In this document: positions 33,191 to 41,582 of the stretch, one piece after another
How positions within the stretch are numbered: position 1 is the stretch's first letter
Layout: each line of letters opens with the position of its first letter
NCBI GenBank assembly: GCA_026396675.1
Contig: JAPLWI010000008.1
Span: 1-42,882 of the forward strand
Length of the DNA: 42,882 nt
Source of the DNA: Candidatus Kaiserbacteria bacterium
GTDB lineage: Bacteria > Patescibacteriota > Minisyncoccia > Phycocordibacterales > Phycocordibacteraceae
Direction of reading: 5' to 3'
Notes under the pieces: generated by a model
Databases searched by the model: none
What the model was told of the DNA's origin: nothing
What the model saw: only the letters and a program-made list of their open reading frames with translations
Made by a program: the position numbers and the translations under genes

Positions 33191-34396
33191 CTAAATTGAA
33201 CCTGCGAGGTTGTAGATCGGGAGAAGAACCGCGGCCAGAAGGACGCCCACACCAAGGCCTAGCATAACGATCATAATCGGTTCAATAAGCCCAACGAGTG
33301 TGTCAACGGCATTCGTTACTTCGCGGTTATAGAATTTCGCAAGTGTGGTGAGAATCTTCCCGAGCTCGCCGGATTCTTCACCAACCTTTGTCATTGCGAT
33401 CATAATGCTCGGCATTTCTGAATGTTTGGCAAATGCATCAGATATAGAAGACCCGCCTTTTACATCTGCCCCGACTTCAACAAGTACTTTGTTGTATACA
33501 GCATTGTCAACTACTGAACCGGTGATTTCAATGGCCTCAATAACTGAAACACCGGAGAGAAGCATGGTGGAAAAATTGTCAGCGATGCGCGAGAGATAAA
33601 GTTTCGTATACAAGTCGCCAATATAGGGCACCGACAATTTCAAGCCGTCGAGAACGAGCTTCCCATGTTCGGTCTTACTAAGACGCCATGCATAGAATCC
33701 AGCCCCGGCAAGCGCGATGAGTACGAAGATTCCATAATTGACCAGAAAATTTGAAAGCCCGATAACAATGGCTGTGTAAATCGGTACTTCTTGACCAGAA
33801 TCAAGCAATATCGCGCTAATCTTCGGGATAACCATTGTCAACATCAGCGCCATAACACCGAAGAATACAGCGACGACGAAAATCGGGTAAATAAGTGCGT
33901 TTTCGGCTTTGCTGACGATATCGTAGGAACGATCGAGATAATCGGCGAGATACGAGAATGTCTCAGATAATTTTCCTGATTCTTCACCAGCGCGAACCAT
34001 ATTTACATAGAACTGAGAAAAGGCCTTCGGATGGCGCGAAAGCGCTTTGCTAATTGGGCTTCCTCCTTGGATATCATCTCCGACTGAAGAGAGGACAATT
34101 GCTAGTTGCTTATTTCCAACTTCGGCGGCAAGCAGACGGAAGATGCGAAGCGATGAAACCTGTGCTTCAAACAATGTCGCTATCTGACGCGAGAGAATGA
34201 CAATGTCTTTGTTGGAAATTCTACCAAAAAATGGCAATTTGAAATCAAGCACAGAATGTTTCTCAGCCGATTCGATTATTGAGACGATAAGGTTTCGCCT
34301 CTGGAGCGCGGAGACGGCTACTTCCTGAGAAGGTGCCTCAATGGTTCCATCCCGTTCATGTCCATCCTGATCAATTGCGTGGTATTTAAAGAGCAT
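33191..34396 (-). CDS. pilC: type IV pilus inner-membrane platform protein PilC
   Basis: 401 aa. Two T2SSF domains (about 65-190 and 270-395), each with the G-E-S-G motif (RAGEESGKLSETF and KVGEESGELGKIL), and three membrane helices. It is the platform on which PilB and PilT act to add or remove pilins. Length and domain order are normal. It is directly downstream of pilT. Confidence 0.95.
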   Translation of the reverse strand: MLFKYHAIDQDGHERDGTIEAPSQEVAVSALQRRNLIVSIIESAEKHSVLDFKLPFFGRISNKDIVILSRQIATLFEAQVSSLRIFRLLAAEVGNKQLAIVLSSVGDDIQGGSPISKALSRHPKAFSQFYVNMVRAGEESGKLSETFSYLADYLDRSYDIVSKAENALIYPIFVVAVFFGVMALMLTMVIPKISAILLDSGQEVPIYTAIVIGLSNFLVNYGIFVLIALAGAGFYAWRLSKTEHGKLVLDGLKLSVPYIGDLYTKLYLSRIADNFSTMLLSGVSVIEAIEITGSVVDNAVYNKVLVEVGADVKGGSSISDAFAKHSEMPSIMIAMTKVGEESGELGKILTTLAKFYNREVTNAVDTLVGLIEPIMIVMLGLGVGVLLAAVLLPIYNLAGSI

Positions 34397-34414
34397 ATTA
34401 AAAATTTAAATATT

Positions 34415-35476
34415 TCAAATGTAATGCTCAAAGGTTTTTGGATCCGTTGCGTGTTCGTATGCATGTTCAACGGTCACTTCCCCTCGCTTCACGAGTTCCG
34501 CGAGCATACGGTCCATATCGATCATCCCCGACTGCGAAGAGGTCTGAATTACTGCGCCAATTTCGTGAGTGCGCCCATCGCGGATTAGTGTACTCACGGC
34601 ATTATCATTAATTAGAAGTTCGTAAGCCGGAATGAGTCCGCCGGAGATACGCGGAATGAGACGTTGGGAAAAAATACCGGCCAATGAGCCCGCAAGCTGA
34701 ACGCGCACTTGACTCTGTTGCTCGGCAGGAAACATATCAATAATGCGGTCAATGGTCTGCGCGGCGTTGTTAGTAAGGAGAGTGGAAAGAACGAGGTGAC
34801 CGGTTTCGGCAGCGGTTACCGCCGATGAAATGGTCTCGTAATCGCGCATCTCCCCGACCATAATGACATCAACGTCTTCGCGGAATGCACTCTGCAGTGC
34901 AGAATGGAAATCAGGGGTGTCGATATGGATCTCGCGCTGATGAATCATTGATTTCTTCTGTGTGAAAAGATATTCAACCGGATCTTCAATAGTAAGAATA
35001 TGTTCCGCGCGCGAATCGTTGATGCGATCAATCATCGCCGCGAGCGTCGTTGATTTCCCCTGCCCCACCGGCCCCACACAGAGAAAGAATCCTTGTTTGC
35101 GCTGTGTAAAGACCTCAAGCACGGACGGTAGATTCAACTCAGAAAATGTCCGGATCGCGTGTGGCACGAGTCGTAATGCAAGAGATGTTGTTCCCTGCGC
35201 ATAATAACCATTGACCCTAAAGCGAATATCCTTCCCGTGTGCATAGGAAAGATCAATGGTCTGGTTTTCTTTAAATGAATTCCAGCGATCTTCGGGAACA
35301 ATACTTTTAAGCATTATTTCAGTTTCTTCACTTGTGAGTGGTGGGTACTTCGTTATTGGAATTAGAGCACTCGCGACGCGAATCATTGGCGATCCGCCAG
35401 CGTATAAATGGAGATCCGATCCTCCTTCTTTAACGACGAGGTCAAGAAGTTCTCCGAGTCGTTTATCAATAGCCAT
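34415..35476 (-). CDS. pilT: pilus retraction ATPase PilT
   Basis: 353 aa hexameric ATPase that powers retraction. N-terminal PAS-like domain with SDLHLYAGGSPMIR, then Walker A GPVGQGKST (135-143; a Val-Gly-Gln variant of GPTGSGKST), Asp box EDPVEYLFTQKKS, Walker B VIMVGEMRD, His box ETGHLVLSTLLTN, and the AGIRA-like motif AGSLAGIFSQRLIP is present in changed form. The C-terminal part is shorter than in E. coli PilT-like proteins. Retraction is required for twitching and DNA uptake. Confidence 0.94.
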   Translation of the reverse strand: MAIDKRLGELLDLVVKEGGSDLHLYAGGSPMIRVASALIPITKYPPLTSEETEIMLKSIVPEDRWNSFKENQTIDLSYAHGKDIRFRVNGYYAQGTTSLALRLVPHAIRTFSELNLPSVLEVFTQRKQGFFLCVGPVGQGKSTTLAAMIDRINDSRAEHILTIEDPVEYLFTQKKSMIHQREIHIDTPDFHSALQSAFREDVDVIMVGEMRDYETISSAVTAAETGHLVLSTLLTNNAAQTIDRIIDMFPAEQQSQVRVQLAGSLAGIFSQRLIPRISGGLIPAYELLINDNAVSTLIRDGRTHEIGAVIQTSSQSGMIDMDRMLAELVKRGEVTVEHAYEHATDPKTFEHYI

Positions 35477-35481
35477 AACCT

Positions 35482-35886
35482 TTAGTGACTCGCTGCATTC
35501 GACGAATTTACTTCTATCGTGCGCAATGTCTCGGCAAGTACTTCAGAAGGAATTGCGGAGGCCTTTATGATATATCCGTCAACAGCAAGTTGTTTCGCTT
35601 TCTCAATGTCGGTGTCCTTCCCTTGATTTGAAAGAATTATAATTTTTGACTTTTTCGCGAGATTTTCCTTCCGTATTGTTTCGAGCGCACCAAAACCGCC
35701 AATGCCTGGCATGATTAGATCGATAAGGATTGCATCGGGTGCAGCAATATCTGTTTTCCGGAGTGAAGCCAAAAGATCTTCCCCGCTTCCGAATACGCTT
35801 ACTTCATGCCCGGCATTTTTAAACTTTACCGAGTAGAGATCGAGAAGAAATCTGTCATCATCAACGAGATAAATGTGGTAAGCCAT
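35482..35886 (-). CDS. CheY-like single-domain response regulator
   Basis: 134 aa, one receiver domain and no output domain. Acidic pair Asp9/10/11 in YLVDDDR, phospho-acceptor Asp56 in AILIDLIMPG, Ser86 in IIILSNQ and Lys108 in GYIIKAS. All phosphorylation residues are in place. It lies between pilB and pilT, so it may tune extension or retraction through protein contact, like PilG/PilH. No kinase gene is in the window. TATACT 9 nt before the ATG hints at its own start site. Confidence 0.92.
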   Translation of the reverse strand: MAYHIYLVDDDRFLLDLYSVKFKNAGHEVSVFGSGEDLLASLRKTDIAAPDAILIDLIMPGIGGFGALETIRKENLAKKSKIIILSNQGKDTDIEKAKQLAVDGYIIKASAIPSEVLAETLRTIEVNSSNAASH

Positions 35887-35913
35887 AATCAGGATAGTAT
35901 ACTACATTCTTCG

Positions 35914-37725
35914 TCAACTCTTTTCCTCATCTGGAAAAAGTTCGCCGCCAAGAGTATTAATTTCTTCAAAAGGTATTTCGCCTCTGAGCGCCTTCACAAT
36001 CGCATCTTCGCGCATTGTTAGCATGCCGCTTGCGCGTGCTGCAGCGTAAATTTTTTCTTCAACCGGTTCTTTCAGCACTATTTGTTCAACATTCTTGTTC
36101 ATGCGGAGGATTTCGAAGACGGCGGTACGACCACGTGTCCCATTTGGACATTCAGCTGTCGAGCTCGCATGATAAAACTCCTTAAATGGTGGTAAGGCGC
36201 TTTGGAATTCTTTCGGCAGGTCGGCGAACTCTCGGCCGAGAAATATTTTGATGCTGTCGGTAATGGGAAATGGCTTCCCTGCATTAGGACAAAGTTTTCG
36301 GACGAGTCGTTGACCGATGACTGAAACGAGAGTCGGCGCGATAAGAAATGGATCAACGCCCATGTCGATGAGGCGCGGAATCGCACCGGCCGCGGTATTG
36401 GTATGGATAGTGGAAAACACGAGATGGCCGGTCAAAGCCGCTTGAACGGCAAGTGCGGCGGTTTCTTTATCGCGAATTTCACCAACCATAATGACATCTG
36501 GATCTTGGCGAAGAATGGAACGAAGTCCGTTAGCGAAGGTATAACCAATTTCTGGCCGTACTTGGCTCTGAGAGACGCCGGGAATCTCGTATTCAACAGG
36601 ATCTTCAAGCGAAACAACATTCGCGGTTTCGCGGTTGGTCTCAGAAAGCATCGCGAAAAGAGTTGTTGATTTACCCGAACCGGTCGGCCCAGCAATAAGG
36701 ATAATACCGTAAGGCACTTTCATCATTTCTCGAACATCAGCGAGATTTTCTGCGGTAAATCCAACTGATTCTAGAGTCGTTGTATTGGCTGATTGGTCTA
36801 GGATACGCATCACAACCTTCTCACCGTATTCTGTCGGGAAAGTTGAAACGCGGAAATCAATGCGTCGTTTTTCAACACTTGCCGAAAAACGGCCATCTTG
36901 TGGCTTTCGCTTCTCATCTAGACGTAATTTCGCGAGTATCTTGACGCGTGCAACGACTGCCTCGTGTACCTTTGCTGGCAATTCCAGAGAAGTATGCAGA
37001 TCTCCATCCATGCGAAACCGAACTCGCGTCTTACTCGGTGACGGTTCAATATGGATATCGGATGAATGCCCTTCAATAGCGTATCGCAATATTGTTGAAA
37101 CGATTTTCGTCACTGGAGCGTCTTCTTTCAACGATTCATGCGGGCCAGTAAGCGATTCTTCGCTTAATTCCGGTATATCTACTGAAGTTGCTAATGTCTC
37201 TTTCATCTGCTGATGCATGTTGGGAGACGTATTTTTATCGGAAGGTGCGCTTTTGGCGGACGTATCTATTTCATATTCAGAAAGCGCCTTACCAATTTCG
37301 CCTGAAAGATTCTGATATGCATCAAGTACGCGGTCGAAGTCCTGTTTTGTGATGAGAAAAATTTTATATGGGATGCCGATTTTGCTGGAAATAAACTGAA
37401 GTGCGTCAAGTGCTTCAATATTGTCCGGATCTGTAATCCCGACTTCTAGCGCGCCGTCGACTATATCGAGCGGTACGAATCCATAATGACGCGCCGAATC
37501 AATCGGCACATAACTGAATACTTGTTGATTGGCAGGAGGATCACCGAGTAATCGCGTCGGAAGTTCGTATATCTTGCCAGCTTCCTTGAGTGCATCAGCA
37601 AGAGAAACATTGTGCTCGGCAAGCACTTCATCAAGCGGTCGTTTCTTCACGAGTTCCGCTTCTACAATCGCGCGATCGCTCGCAGAAAGAAATCCTTTGT
37701 CAACAAATAGTCCGAGAAGATTCAT
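35914..37725 (-). CDS. pilB: pilus extension ATPase PilB
   Basis: 603 aa. N-terminal MshEN/GspE-N domain (about 1-140), then the ATPase core: Walker A GPTGSGKST (346-354), Asp box SLEDPVEYEIPG, Walker B VIMVGEIRD (about 411-419), His box LTGHLVFSTIHTN. The C-terminal zinc-binding region keeps only Cys479 (RKLCPNAGK) and Cys526 (ECPNGTRGR) of the usual four Cys, so zinc binding is doubtful. Otherwise complete. Powers pilin addition on the PilC platform. Confidence 0.95.
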   Translation of the reverse strand: MNLLGLFVDKGFLSASDRAIVEAELVKKRPLDEVLAEHNVSLADALKEAGKIYELPTRLLGDPPANQQVFSYVPIDSARHYGFVPLDIVDGALEVGITDPDNIEALDALQFISSKIGIPYKIFLITKQDFDRVLDAYQNLSGEIGKALSEYEIDTSAKSAPSDKNTSPNMHQQMKETLATSVDIPELSEESLTGPHESLKEDAPVTKIVSTILRYAIEGHSSDIHIEPSPSKTRVRFRMDGDLHTSLELPAKVHEAVVARVKILAKLRLDEKRKPQDGRFSASVEKRRIDFRVSTFPTEYGEKVVMRILDQSANTTTLESVGFTAENLADVREMMKVPYGIILIAGPTGSGKSTTLFAMLSETNRETANVVSLEDPVEYEIPGVSQSQVRPEIGYTFANGLRSILRQDPDVIMVGEIRDKETAALAVQAALTGHLVFSTIHTNTAAGAIPRLIDMGVDPFLIAPTLVSVIGQRLVRKLCPNAGKPFPITDSIKIFLGREFADLPKEFQSALPPFKEFYHASSTAECPNGTRGRTAVFEILRMNKNVEQIVLKEPVEEKIYAAARASGMLTMREDAIVKALRGEIPFEEINTLGGELFPDEEKS

Positions 37726-37729
37726 TCAT

Positions 37730-38026
37730 TCATTCACCACTGACGCCGGAAACGGCGGCAAATGGGTCAAGACGACCGATTGTCTCTGGAGATACCGGCG
37801 TAGTGATGTCAACCAACGCGTTAAAGCGTGCATCAGAAAAAATGCCGATATTGAATGAAACCGGTTGTAGCTTGCTCGCCAGCGTCCGGAATCGCGTCTG
37901 CGCCTGATTCACTGTTGTATCGGCTGACAACGGAGGTTGATTCCCCGTCCCCATGAAGAAATACCAATAAGCTCCCGCGGCGAGGGCAAGTGTAATGATT
38001 ATGATAATCAGTGTGTTGGATTTCAT
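37730..38026 (-). CDS. small pilus-cluster membrane protein (PilP-position)
   Basis: 98 aa from the ATG at 38026. One N-terminal membrane helix (about 5-24), a Gln/Thr-rich linker, and the conserved C-terminal segment FSDARFNALVDITTPV with GRLDPFAAV. Its position after pilM-N-O and its size match PilP, but the sequence does not show the PilP fold clearly. In CPR pilus clusters a short protein with a similar end is common. It probably sits with PilN and PilO in the alignment complex. Confidence 0.7.
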   Translation of the reverse strand: MKSNTLIIIIITLALAAGAYWYFFMGTGNQPPLSADTTVNQAQTRFRTLASKLQPVSFNIGIFSDARFNALVDITTPVSPETIGRLDPFAAVSGVSGE

Positions 38027-38031
38027 AATTC

Positions 38032-38598
38032 TTAATGCAACCAATAAAGGCGTATCTTCATCTCGTAGGAATATACGCCGGTTTCGGAACCCTTCACGAC
38101 AATATCTCGGACGTCAAGAAGGCGCTGGCTTTTTTCAACTCCATGCAAGAAGTTCTGCAACGAAGTGTAGGTGCCAACCGCCGAGAGAGATAACTCCGCC
38201 GAAGTTAGCGGGCCGGCCGACGCTGTGGAAGACGTCCCGGGAGTGGTGGCACCTGAGGATTTGGAGGACTTGGCATCTGTCGTAATGTCAATATTGGAGA
38301 GCGATAATCCGTTTCTGGCGGCAAGAGCATTTAAGTCAAGAATAAGCCCAACATTATCTACCGAATCGGGTAAAAACGTAGTGAGCCGTGCGAGATCCGC
38401 CTGATTAATCTTACTTCGTTCTGAAGCAAGCTTATTTTGTTGCGCGTCATATTCTTTTGCGGCTGCGAGCGCCTGATCGTCAGAGGCAATGGCGGCTTTG
38501 GTTGCGGCAATTGAATCGGACCATTTTGGATTTATGTACATGAAAAATATACCTACAGCGATCATGAGTGCGAAGACGGGAAGGATGCGATTGTTCAT
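38032..38598 (-). CDS. pilO: PilO-like alignment-complex protein
   Basis: 188 aa. Membrane helix at about 5-23, then a coiled coil (about 30-70) and a small ferredoxin-like domain with LTSAELSLSAVGTYTSLQNFLHGVEKSQRLLDVRDI, the PilO-type pattern. It overlaps pilN by ATGA and sits in the expected order M-N-O. It has a Ser/Thr/Ala-rich linker near 110-130. Confidence 0.85.
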   Translation of the reverse strand: MNNRILPVFALMIAVGIFFMYINPKWSDSIAATKAAIASDDQALAAAKEYDAQQNKLASERSKINQADLARLTTFLPDSVDNVGLILDLNALAARNGLSLSNIDITTDAKSSKSSGATTPGTSSTASAGPLTSAELSLSAVGTYTSLQNFLHGVEKSQRLLDVRDIVVKGSETGVYSYEMKIRLYWLH

Positions 38599-39176
38599 AG
38601 CGAGAAGGTGATCATTTTCGGATCAATCGTGGCAGTAAGCTTGAAAGATACGGAATTGTCTTTTGCTTTCACAACAATATTTGAAAAGATTGCGTCTTTT
38701 ATACGGCCATCATGGGCGAATGCTGTGGAAGCGGCGGCGAGCGCGTTGAAATTTTTAGCGGTGCCCGATCCTTCAAAAATTACTTTCCCATTATCGCCAA
38801 CCGAGAGATGCAGAGAAGAAAATCGGATTGTGGCGGGCATAATTTTCTCAAGTGAAGAGAAAAATCCAGAAAATGCGACATGACTGGAAAGTAGGTCTTT
38901 CCCATAAGTAAGGCGATCGCGTAATCGTATAAAACTATCAACTGATGCGAGGTCGATATTTTGTTCGGCCTTCGTGAGTTCGGCGTCTTTCGCGGATTGT
39001 CTATTTATGAGAATTTGATTGTAAAAAAACACGACGAGAGCAAGCACGAAAACGGTGCCGAGAACCGAATATGCAATGAAACCGAAAGCGCCAGTAAAAT
39101 TAGAACGAAACTTTTGCGGCGTTGCAGACGCAGGCCTTGGCACGAACGAAGTCGGTATGGTGGGAGGAAAGTCCAT
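38595..39176 (-). CDS. pilN: PilN-like alignment-complex protein
   Basis: 193 aa. A cytoplasmic N-terminus of about 30 residues, one membrane helix (about 34-53), a short coiled coil and a small external domain. The usual INLLP motif for PilM binding near the N-terminus is not obvious (MDFPPTIPTSFVPRP instead). Identified mainly by position between pilM and pilO and by domain layout. Confidence 0.8.
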   Translation of the reverse strand: MDFPPTIPTSFVPRPASATPQKFRSNFTGAFGFIAYSVLGTVFVLALVVFFYNQILINRQSAKDAELTKAEQNIDLASVDSFIRLRDRLTYGKDLLSSHVAFSGFFSSLEKIMPATIRFSSLHLSVGDNGKVIFEGSGTAKNFNALAAASTAFAHDGRIKDAIFSNIVVKAKDNSVSFKLTATIDPKMITFSL

Positions 39177-39237
39177 TTTATTTCAGTATACGATACTCGC
39201 GCAAGTATAGCGCGGTGCCTCTGTGCAAAACATTTAT

Positions 39238-40323
39238 TTAAATCTCTTCGAGCTTTCGGAGCGCGAGACCGACGGCGACTGCGAACTCTGGGCCAATTCC
39301 TTCAAGAACTGAATGCATAAATGCTGGTGCTTCGGTTTTCGCAAAAGGATTCGCGACTTGCACCTCTATCGAGAAAATATTTTTTGCATACGAACCGAGT
39401 TCCTTAGTCACTCCGCCGCCGCCGGTAAGTATGATTGAAGTAATTGATTTCTTATGTTCCGTCTCATACTGCATAAGAACGCGCTTCGCCTCGGCGAAAA
39501 TCCGCGAAAATACAAACTCTGGAGAACCGCGCGTACCTGTGCCGTCAATTCCCTCTTCTTTCTTCAACATTTCGGCACGAGCAAGGGAGACGTTACCAGA
39601 GACAGAAATAGCACGTGTAATATCTTGGCTTCCGGCGTTTATGGCGTGCGAAAGAGCTACAACACCACGTTCAACGACGTAGGTCTTCGTCGAAGAGGCA
39701 CCGACATCAAGTACCATAACCGGCTTTATATGTTCTTCAACAACCGCACGAATAGTGCTGAAAATCTCAATCTCGTAGAAACTCGCGGAAAGTCCGGCAC
39801 CAGAAATGATGCTCTGAAGCGATGTGATTTCGTCGTTGTGGACTGCGACAAGGAGCACTTCAACTTTCTTCCCCATAGTTTGCTGATTTTGGACTGGCTC
39901 TGACGGACTCATTTCAGGCACAATGAACCAATCGAGTTGAACTTCACTTACCGGTACGGGAATATATTTCCGCGCCTCAAGTTCAATAATGGTTTTTTGT
40001 TCTTTTTGATCTTCGCGATATGGCAAATCAACCAGTGTGAGCAGAGACCGTGCAAACGGAATTGAGACACCGCAACTTTTGGTCGTTACTTTTGCTTCGC
40101 GCAAGAGATCTTTTAGCGTTTCTGTAATCTGTTCGACAGAAAGATTCGTTGATTGTCCGACTTCTCCTCCGCCGTAGGGACCGAGTGCGAGTTCGCCATA
40201 TGTCTCTAGCACTGCTTTCCCGTGATTCTTACGTAGTTGTACAACCTTCAGCGATGACGAGCCGATGTCAATACCGACAACGCTCTTTTCTTTCTTCGCA
40301 AAGAGATTGCCTAGGAACGACAT
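39238..40323 (-). CDS. pilM: pilus assembly actin-like ATPase PilM
   Basis: 361 aa from the ATG at 40323; MSFLGNLFAKKEKSVVGIDIGSSSLKVVQL is the usual start, and the longer frame would run into comF. Actin-fold motifs: phosphate 1 GIDIGSSSLK, phosphate 2 VMVLDVGASSTKTYVV, adenosine motif ILTGGGGVTKEL. It recruits PilN at the membrane. First gene of the M-N-O-P-B cluster. The gap to divergent comF is only 18 bp. Confidence 0.94.
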   Translation of the reverse strand: MSFLGNLFAKKEKSVVGIDIGSSSLKVVQLRKNHGKAVLETYGELALGPYGGGEVGQSTNLSVEQITETLKDLLREAKVTTKSCGVSIPFARSLLTLVDLPYREDQKEQKTIIELEARKYIPVPVSEVQLDWFIVPEMSPSEPVQNQQTMGKKVEVLLVAVHNDEITSLQSIISGAGLSASFYEIEIFSTIRAVVEEHIKPVMVLDVGASSTKTYVVERGVVALSHAINAGSQDITRAISVSGNVSLARAEMLKKEEGIDGTGTRGSPEFVFSRIFAEAKRVLMQYETEHKKSITSIILTGGGGVTKELGSYAKNIFSIEVQVANPFAKTEAPAFMHSVLEGIGPEFAVAVGLALRKLEEI

Positions 40324-40341
40324 ATAATAGAATATTACCAT
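40324..40341. promoter_or_regulatory. 18-bp divergent promoter core between pilM and comF
   Basis: For pilM, TATTCT (40334-40329) lies 5 nt before the ATG; for comF, TATAAT (40323-40328) lies 13 nt before the ATG. The -35 regions must lie within the opposite gene (TTGAAC in comF for pilM). The two -10 boxes touch, so only one polymerase could bind at a time. Confidence 0.45.
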
Positions 40342-41001
40342 ATGCGCTGGTTCAACTTCGCTCACCACAAGTGGCTTGATTTACTTTTCCCTCCGCGAGC
40401 TGATGAAATCGTGCTCAGAGATGTCTCGATTGACGACTTCCTCGCGAAAGTTGCTCCGCGACTCGTACCGGAGACACGGCCTGGAACTGTCGCGCTTCTT
40501 TCTTTTGGTGATCCTAGCGTACGTGCAGTTCTTCACGAGGCAAAATATCACGGCAATGAACACGCATTCTTATTCCTCGCAACAGCACTTGCCGATTATC
40601 TCCGCGATGCTGATGACCTACCCAAAACAAGGTTCAACCTTGTTTTTGTGCCAGTACCATTGGGGAAAGAAAGACGAAAAAAGCGTGGATACAATCAAAT
40701 TGAAGAAGTGGCAAAACGAGCCGTGCGAGAATTAGAAATCAAGATAGACACTGATCTGCTTATTCGCACGCGCGAGACAACTTCGCAGGTTTCGCTTCCA
40801 AGAGAGAAACGAGAAGAAAATATGCGCGGTGCGTTCACTGCTTCGCTGAAGCTACGCAGTGCAAGCAGAGCTGAAATTTCAAAACATACTTACATTGTTG
40901 TTGATGATGTAATCACTACTGGTGCCACACTTCAGGCCGCTATTGACGCACTTAAAGAAGTTGGTGCCGAGCATATTATTCCGCTCGCTCTCGCGCATTA
41001 A
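40342..41001 (+). CDS. comF: ComF family phosphoribosyltransferase-like protein
   Basis: 219 aa. The N-terminus has the family LDLLFPPR but no Cys zinc ribbon behind it. AVLHEAKYHGNE is the family's middle motif, FVPVPLGKERRKKRGYNQIEEVAK is highly typical, and YIVVDDVITTGATLQAA is the PRPP-binding loop. ComF works in DNA uptake during competence, probably with the pilus, which is encoded next to it. A perfect 23-bp palindrome (40624-40646) is inside the gene. Confidence 0.9.
   Translation: MRWFNFAHHKWLDLLFPPRADEIVLRDVSIDDFLAKVAPRLVPETRPGTVALLSFGDPSVRAVLHEAKYHGNEHAFLFLATALADYLRDADDLPKTRFNLVFVPVPLGKERRKKRGYNQIEEVAKRAVRELEIKIDTDLLIRTRETTSQVSLPREKREENMRGAFTASLKLRSASRAEISKHTYIVVDDVITTGATLQAAIDALKEVGAEHIIPLALAH
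40624..40646. repeat. intragenic palindrome in comF (GGTTCAACC core)
   Basis: AAAACAAGGTT and AACCTTGTTTT around a single C: perfect 11-bp arms. The centre is the same as in recG (4449-4467). It encodes KTRFNLVF, in another frame than in recG. Confidence 0.6.
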
Positions 41002-41002
41002 C

Positions 41003-41041
41003 CACAAGGTGACTCCTTACGAAGTAAGGTGTCTCCTTGTG
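41003..41041. terminator. nested hairpin after comF
   Basis: Outer CACAAGG/CCTTGTG and inner CCTTAC-GAA-GTAAGG, two bases after the comF stop. No T-run follows, so it may be a weak or factor-dependent terminator, or a palindromic repeat that landed here. Confidence 0.45.
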
Positions 41042-41074
41042 TTCGCAGCCGCTTTATCGCATCATTGAGAGAGA

Positions 41075-41161
41075 GGATGGGTGGCTGAGTGGTCGAAAGC
41101 ACCTCGCTGCTAATGAGGCAGGGGAGAAATCCTCTCGTGGGTTCAAATCCCACCCCATCCG
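41075..41161 (+). tRNA. tRNA-Ser(GCU)
   Basis: 87 nt. Acceptor GGATGGG/CCCATCC, anticodon loop CTGCTAA with anticodon GCT, long variable arm, T-arm GTGGG/CCCAC with TTCAAAT. Discriminator G; CCA is not encoded. Decodes AGC/AGU. Confidence 0.93.
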
Positions 41162-41170
41162 CAAAATAAA

Positions 41171-41210
41171 AAGAAACGCCGGCGCGGAGCGCCGGCGGTT
41201 CTTCGTTTTA
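41171..41210. terminator. triloop hairpin terminator between tRNA-Ser and the DUF378 gene
   Basis: CGCCGGCGC, loop GGA, GCGCCGGCG (41177-41197), extended by AAGAA/TTCTT with one mismatch and followed by CGTTTTAT. Serves the rightward tRNA; the A-run on the left side could make it work for the converging gene too. Confidence 0.7.
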
Positions 41211-41216
41211 TAGCGA

Positions 41217-41453
41217 TTACAAATTTATACTCTCAGAAGCATCTCTAACATAGTTCTCTTTCTTTTTGAAAAGAAGAAGGAGTGCCGAGATACCGACGAG
41301 CAGATAGATGAGATTCTCAAATGACGGCCATGAACCGAAAATGAGATTCACGACGTTCCAGTTGCTGCTCATGTAGTAACCGATTGCCATGAGACCCCAG
41401 TCGAGAGCGCCAATTATCACTAGGACAAACGCTATTTTATGTATTGCTTTCAT
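41217..41453 (-). CDS. DUF378 small membrane protein
   Basis: 78 aa with two membrane helices. The signature HKIAFVLVIIGALDWGLMAIG and NLIYLLVGISALLLL matches DUF378. The function of the family is unknown. The gene is short but has the whole domain. It has a structured leader or upstream hairpin (41470-41508). Confidence 0.88.
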   Translation of the reverse strand: MKAIHKIAFVLVIIGALDWGLMAIGYYMSSNWNVVNLIFGSWPSFENLIYLLVGISALLLLFKKKENYVRDASESINL

Positions 41454-41469
41454 GTTAGTGAAAGTTATT

Positions 41470-41508
41470 AAAGCGGGGGTGGCCTGCCCGGCCAGGGTGG
41501 TCCGCTTT
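41470..41508. other. nested stem-loop between DUF378 gene and histidine phosphatase gene
   Basis: AAAGCGG/CCGCTTT outside and TGGCC/GGCCA inside, with G-rich internal loops. TCTTTAG follows on the plus strand. It may be a leader structure of the DUF378 gene or a terminator from the left. I recognise no riboswitch family. Confidence 0.4.
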
Positions 41509-41582
41509 CTTTAGTATGACTCTTTCAAGAGCACCTCGAAGAGGCCCTGTGCAAAACGTGGTTACGCTATACTGGATGTATT

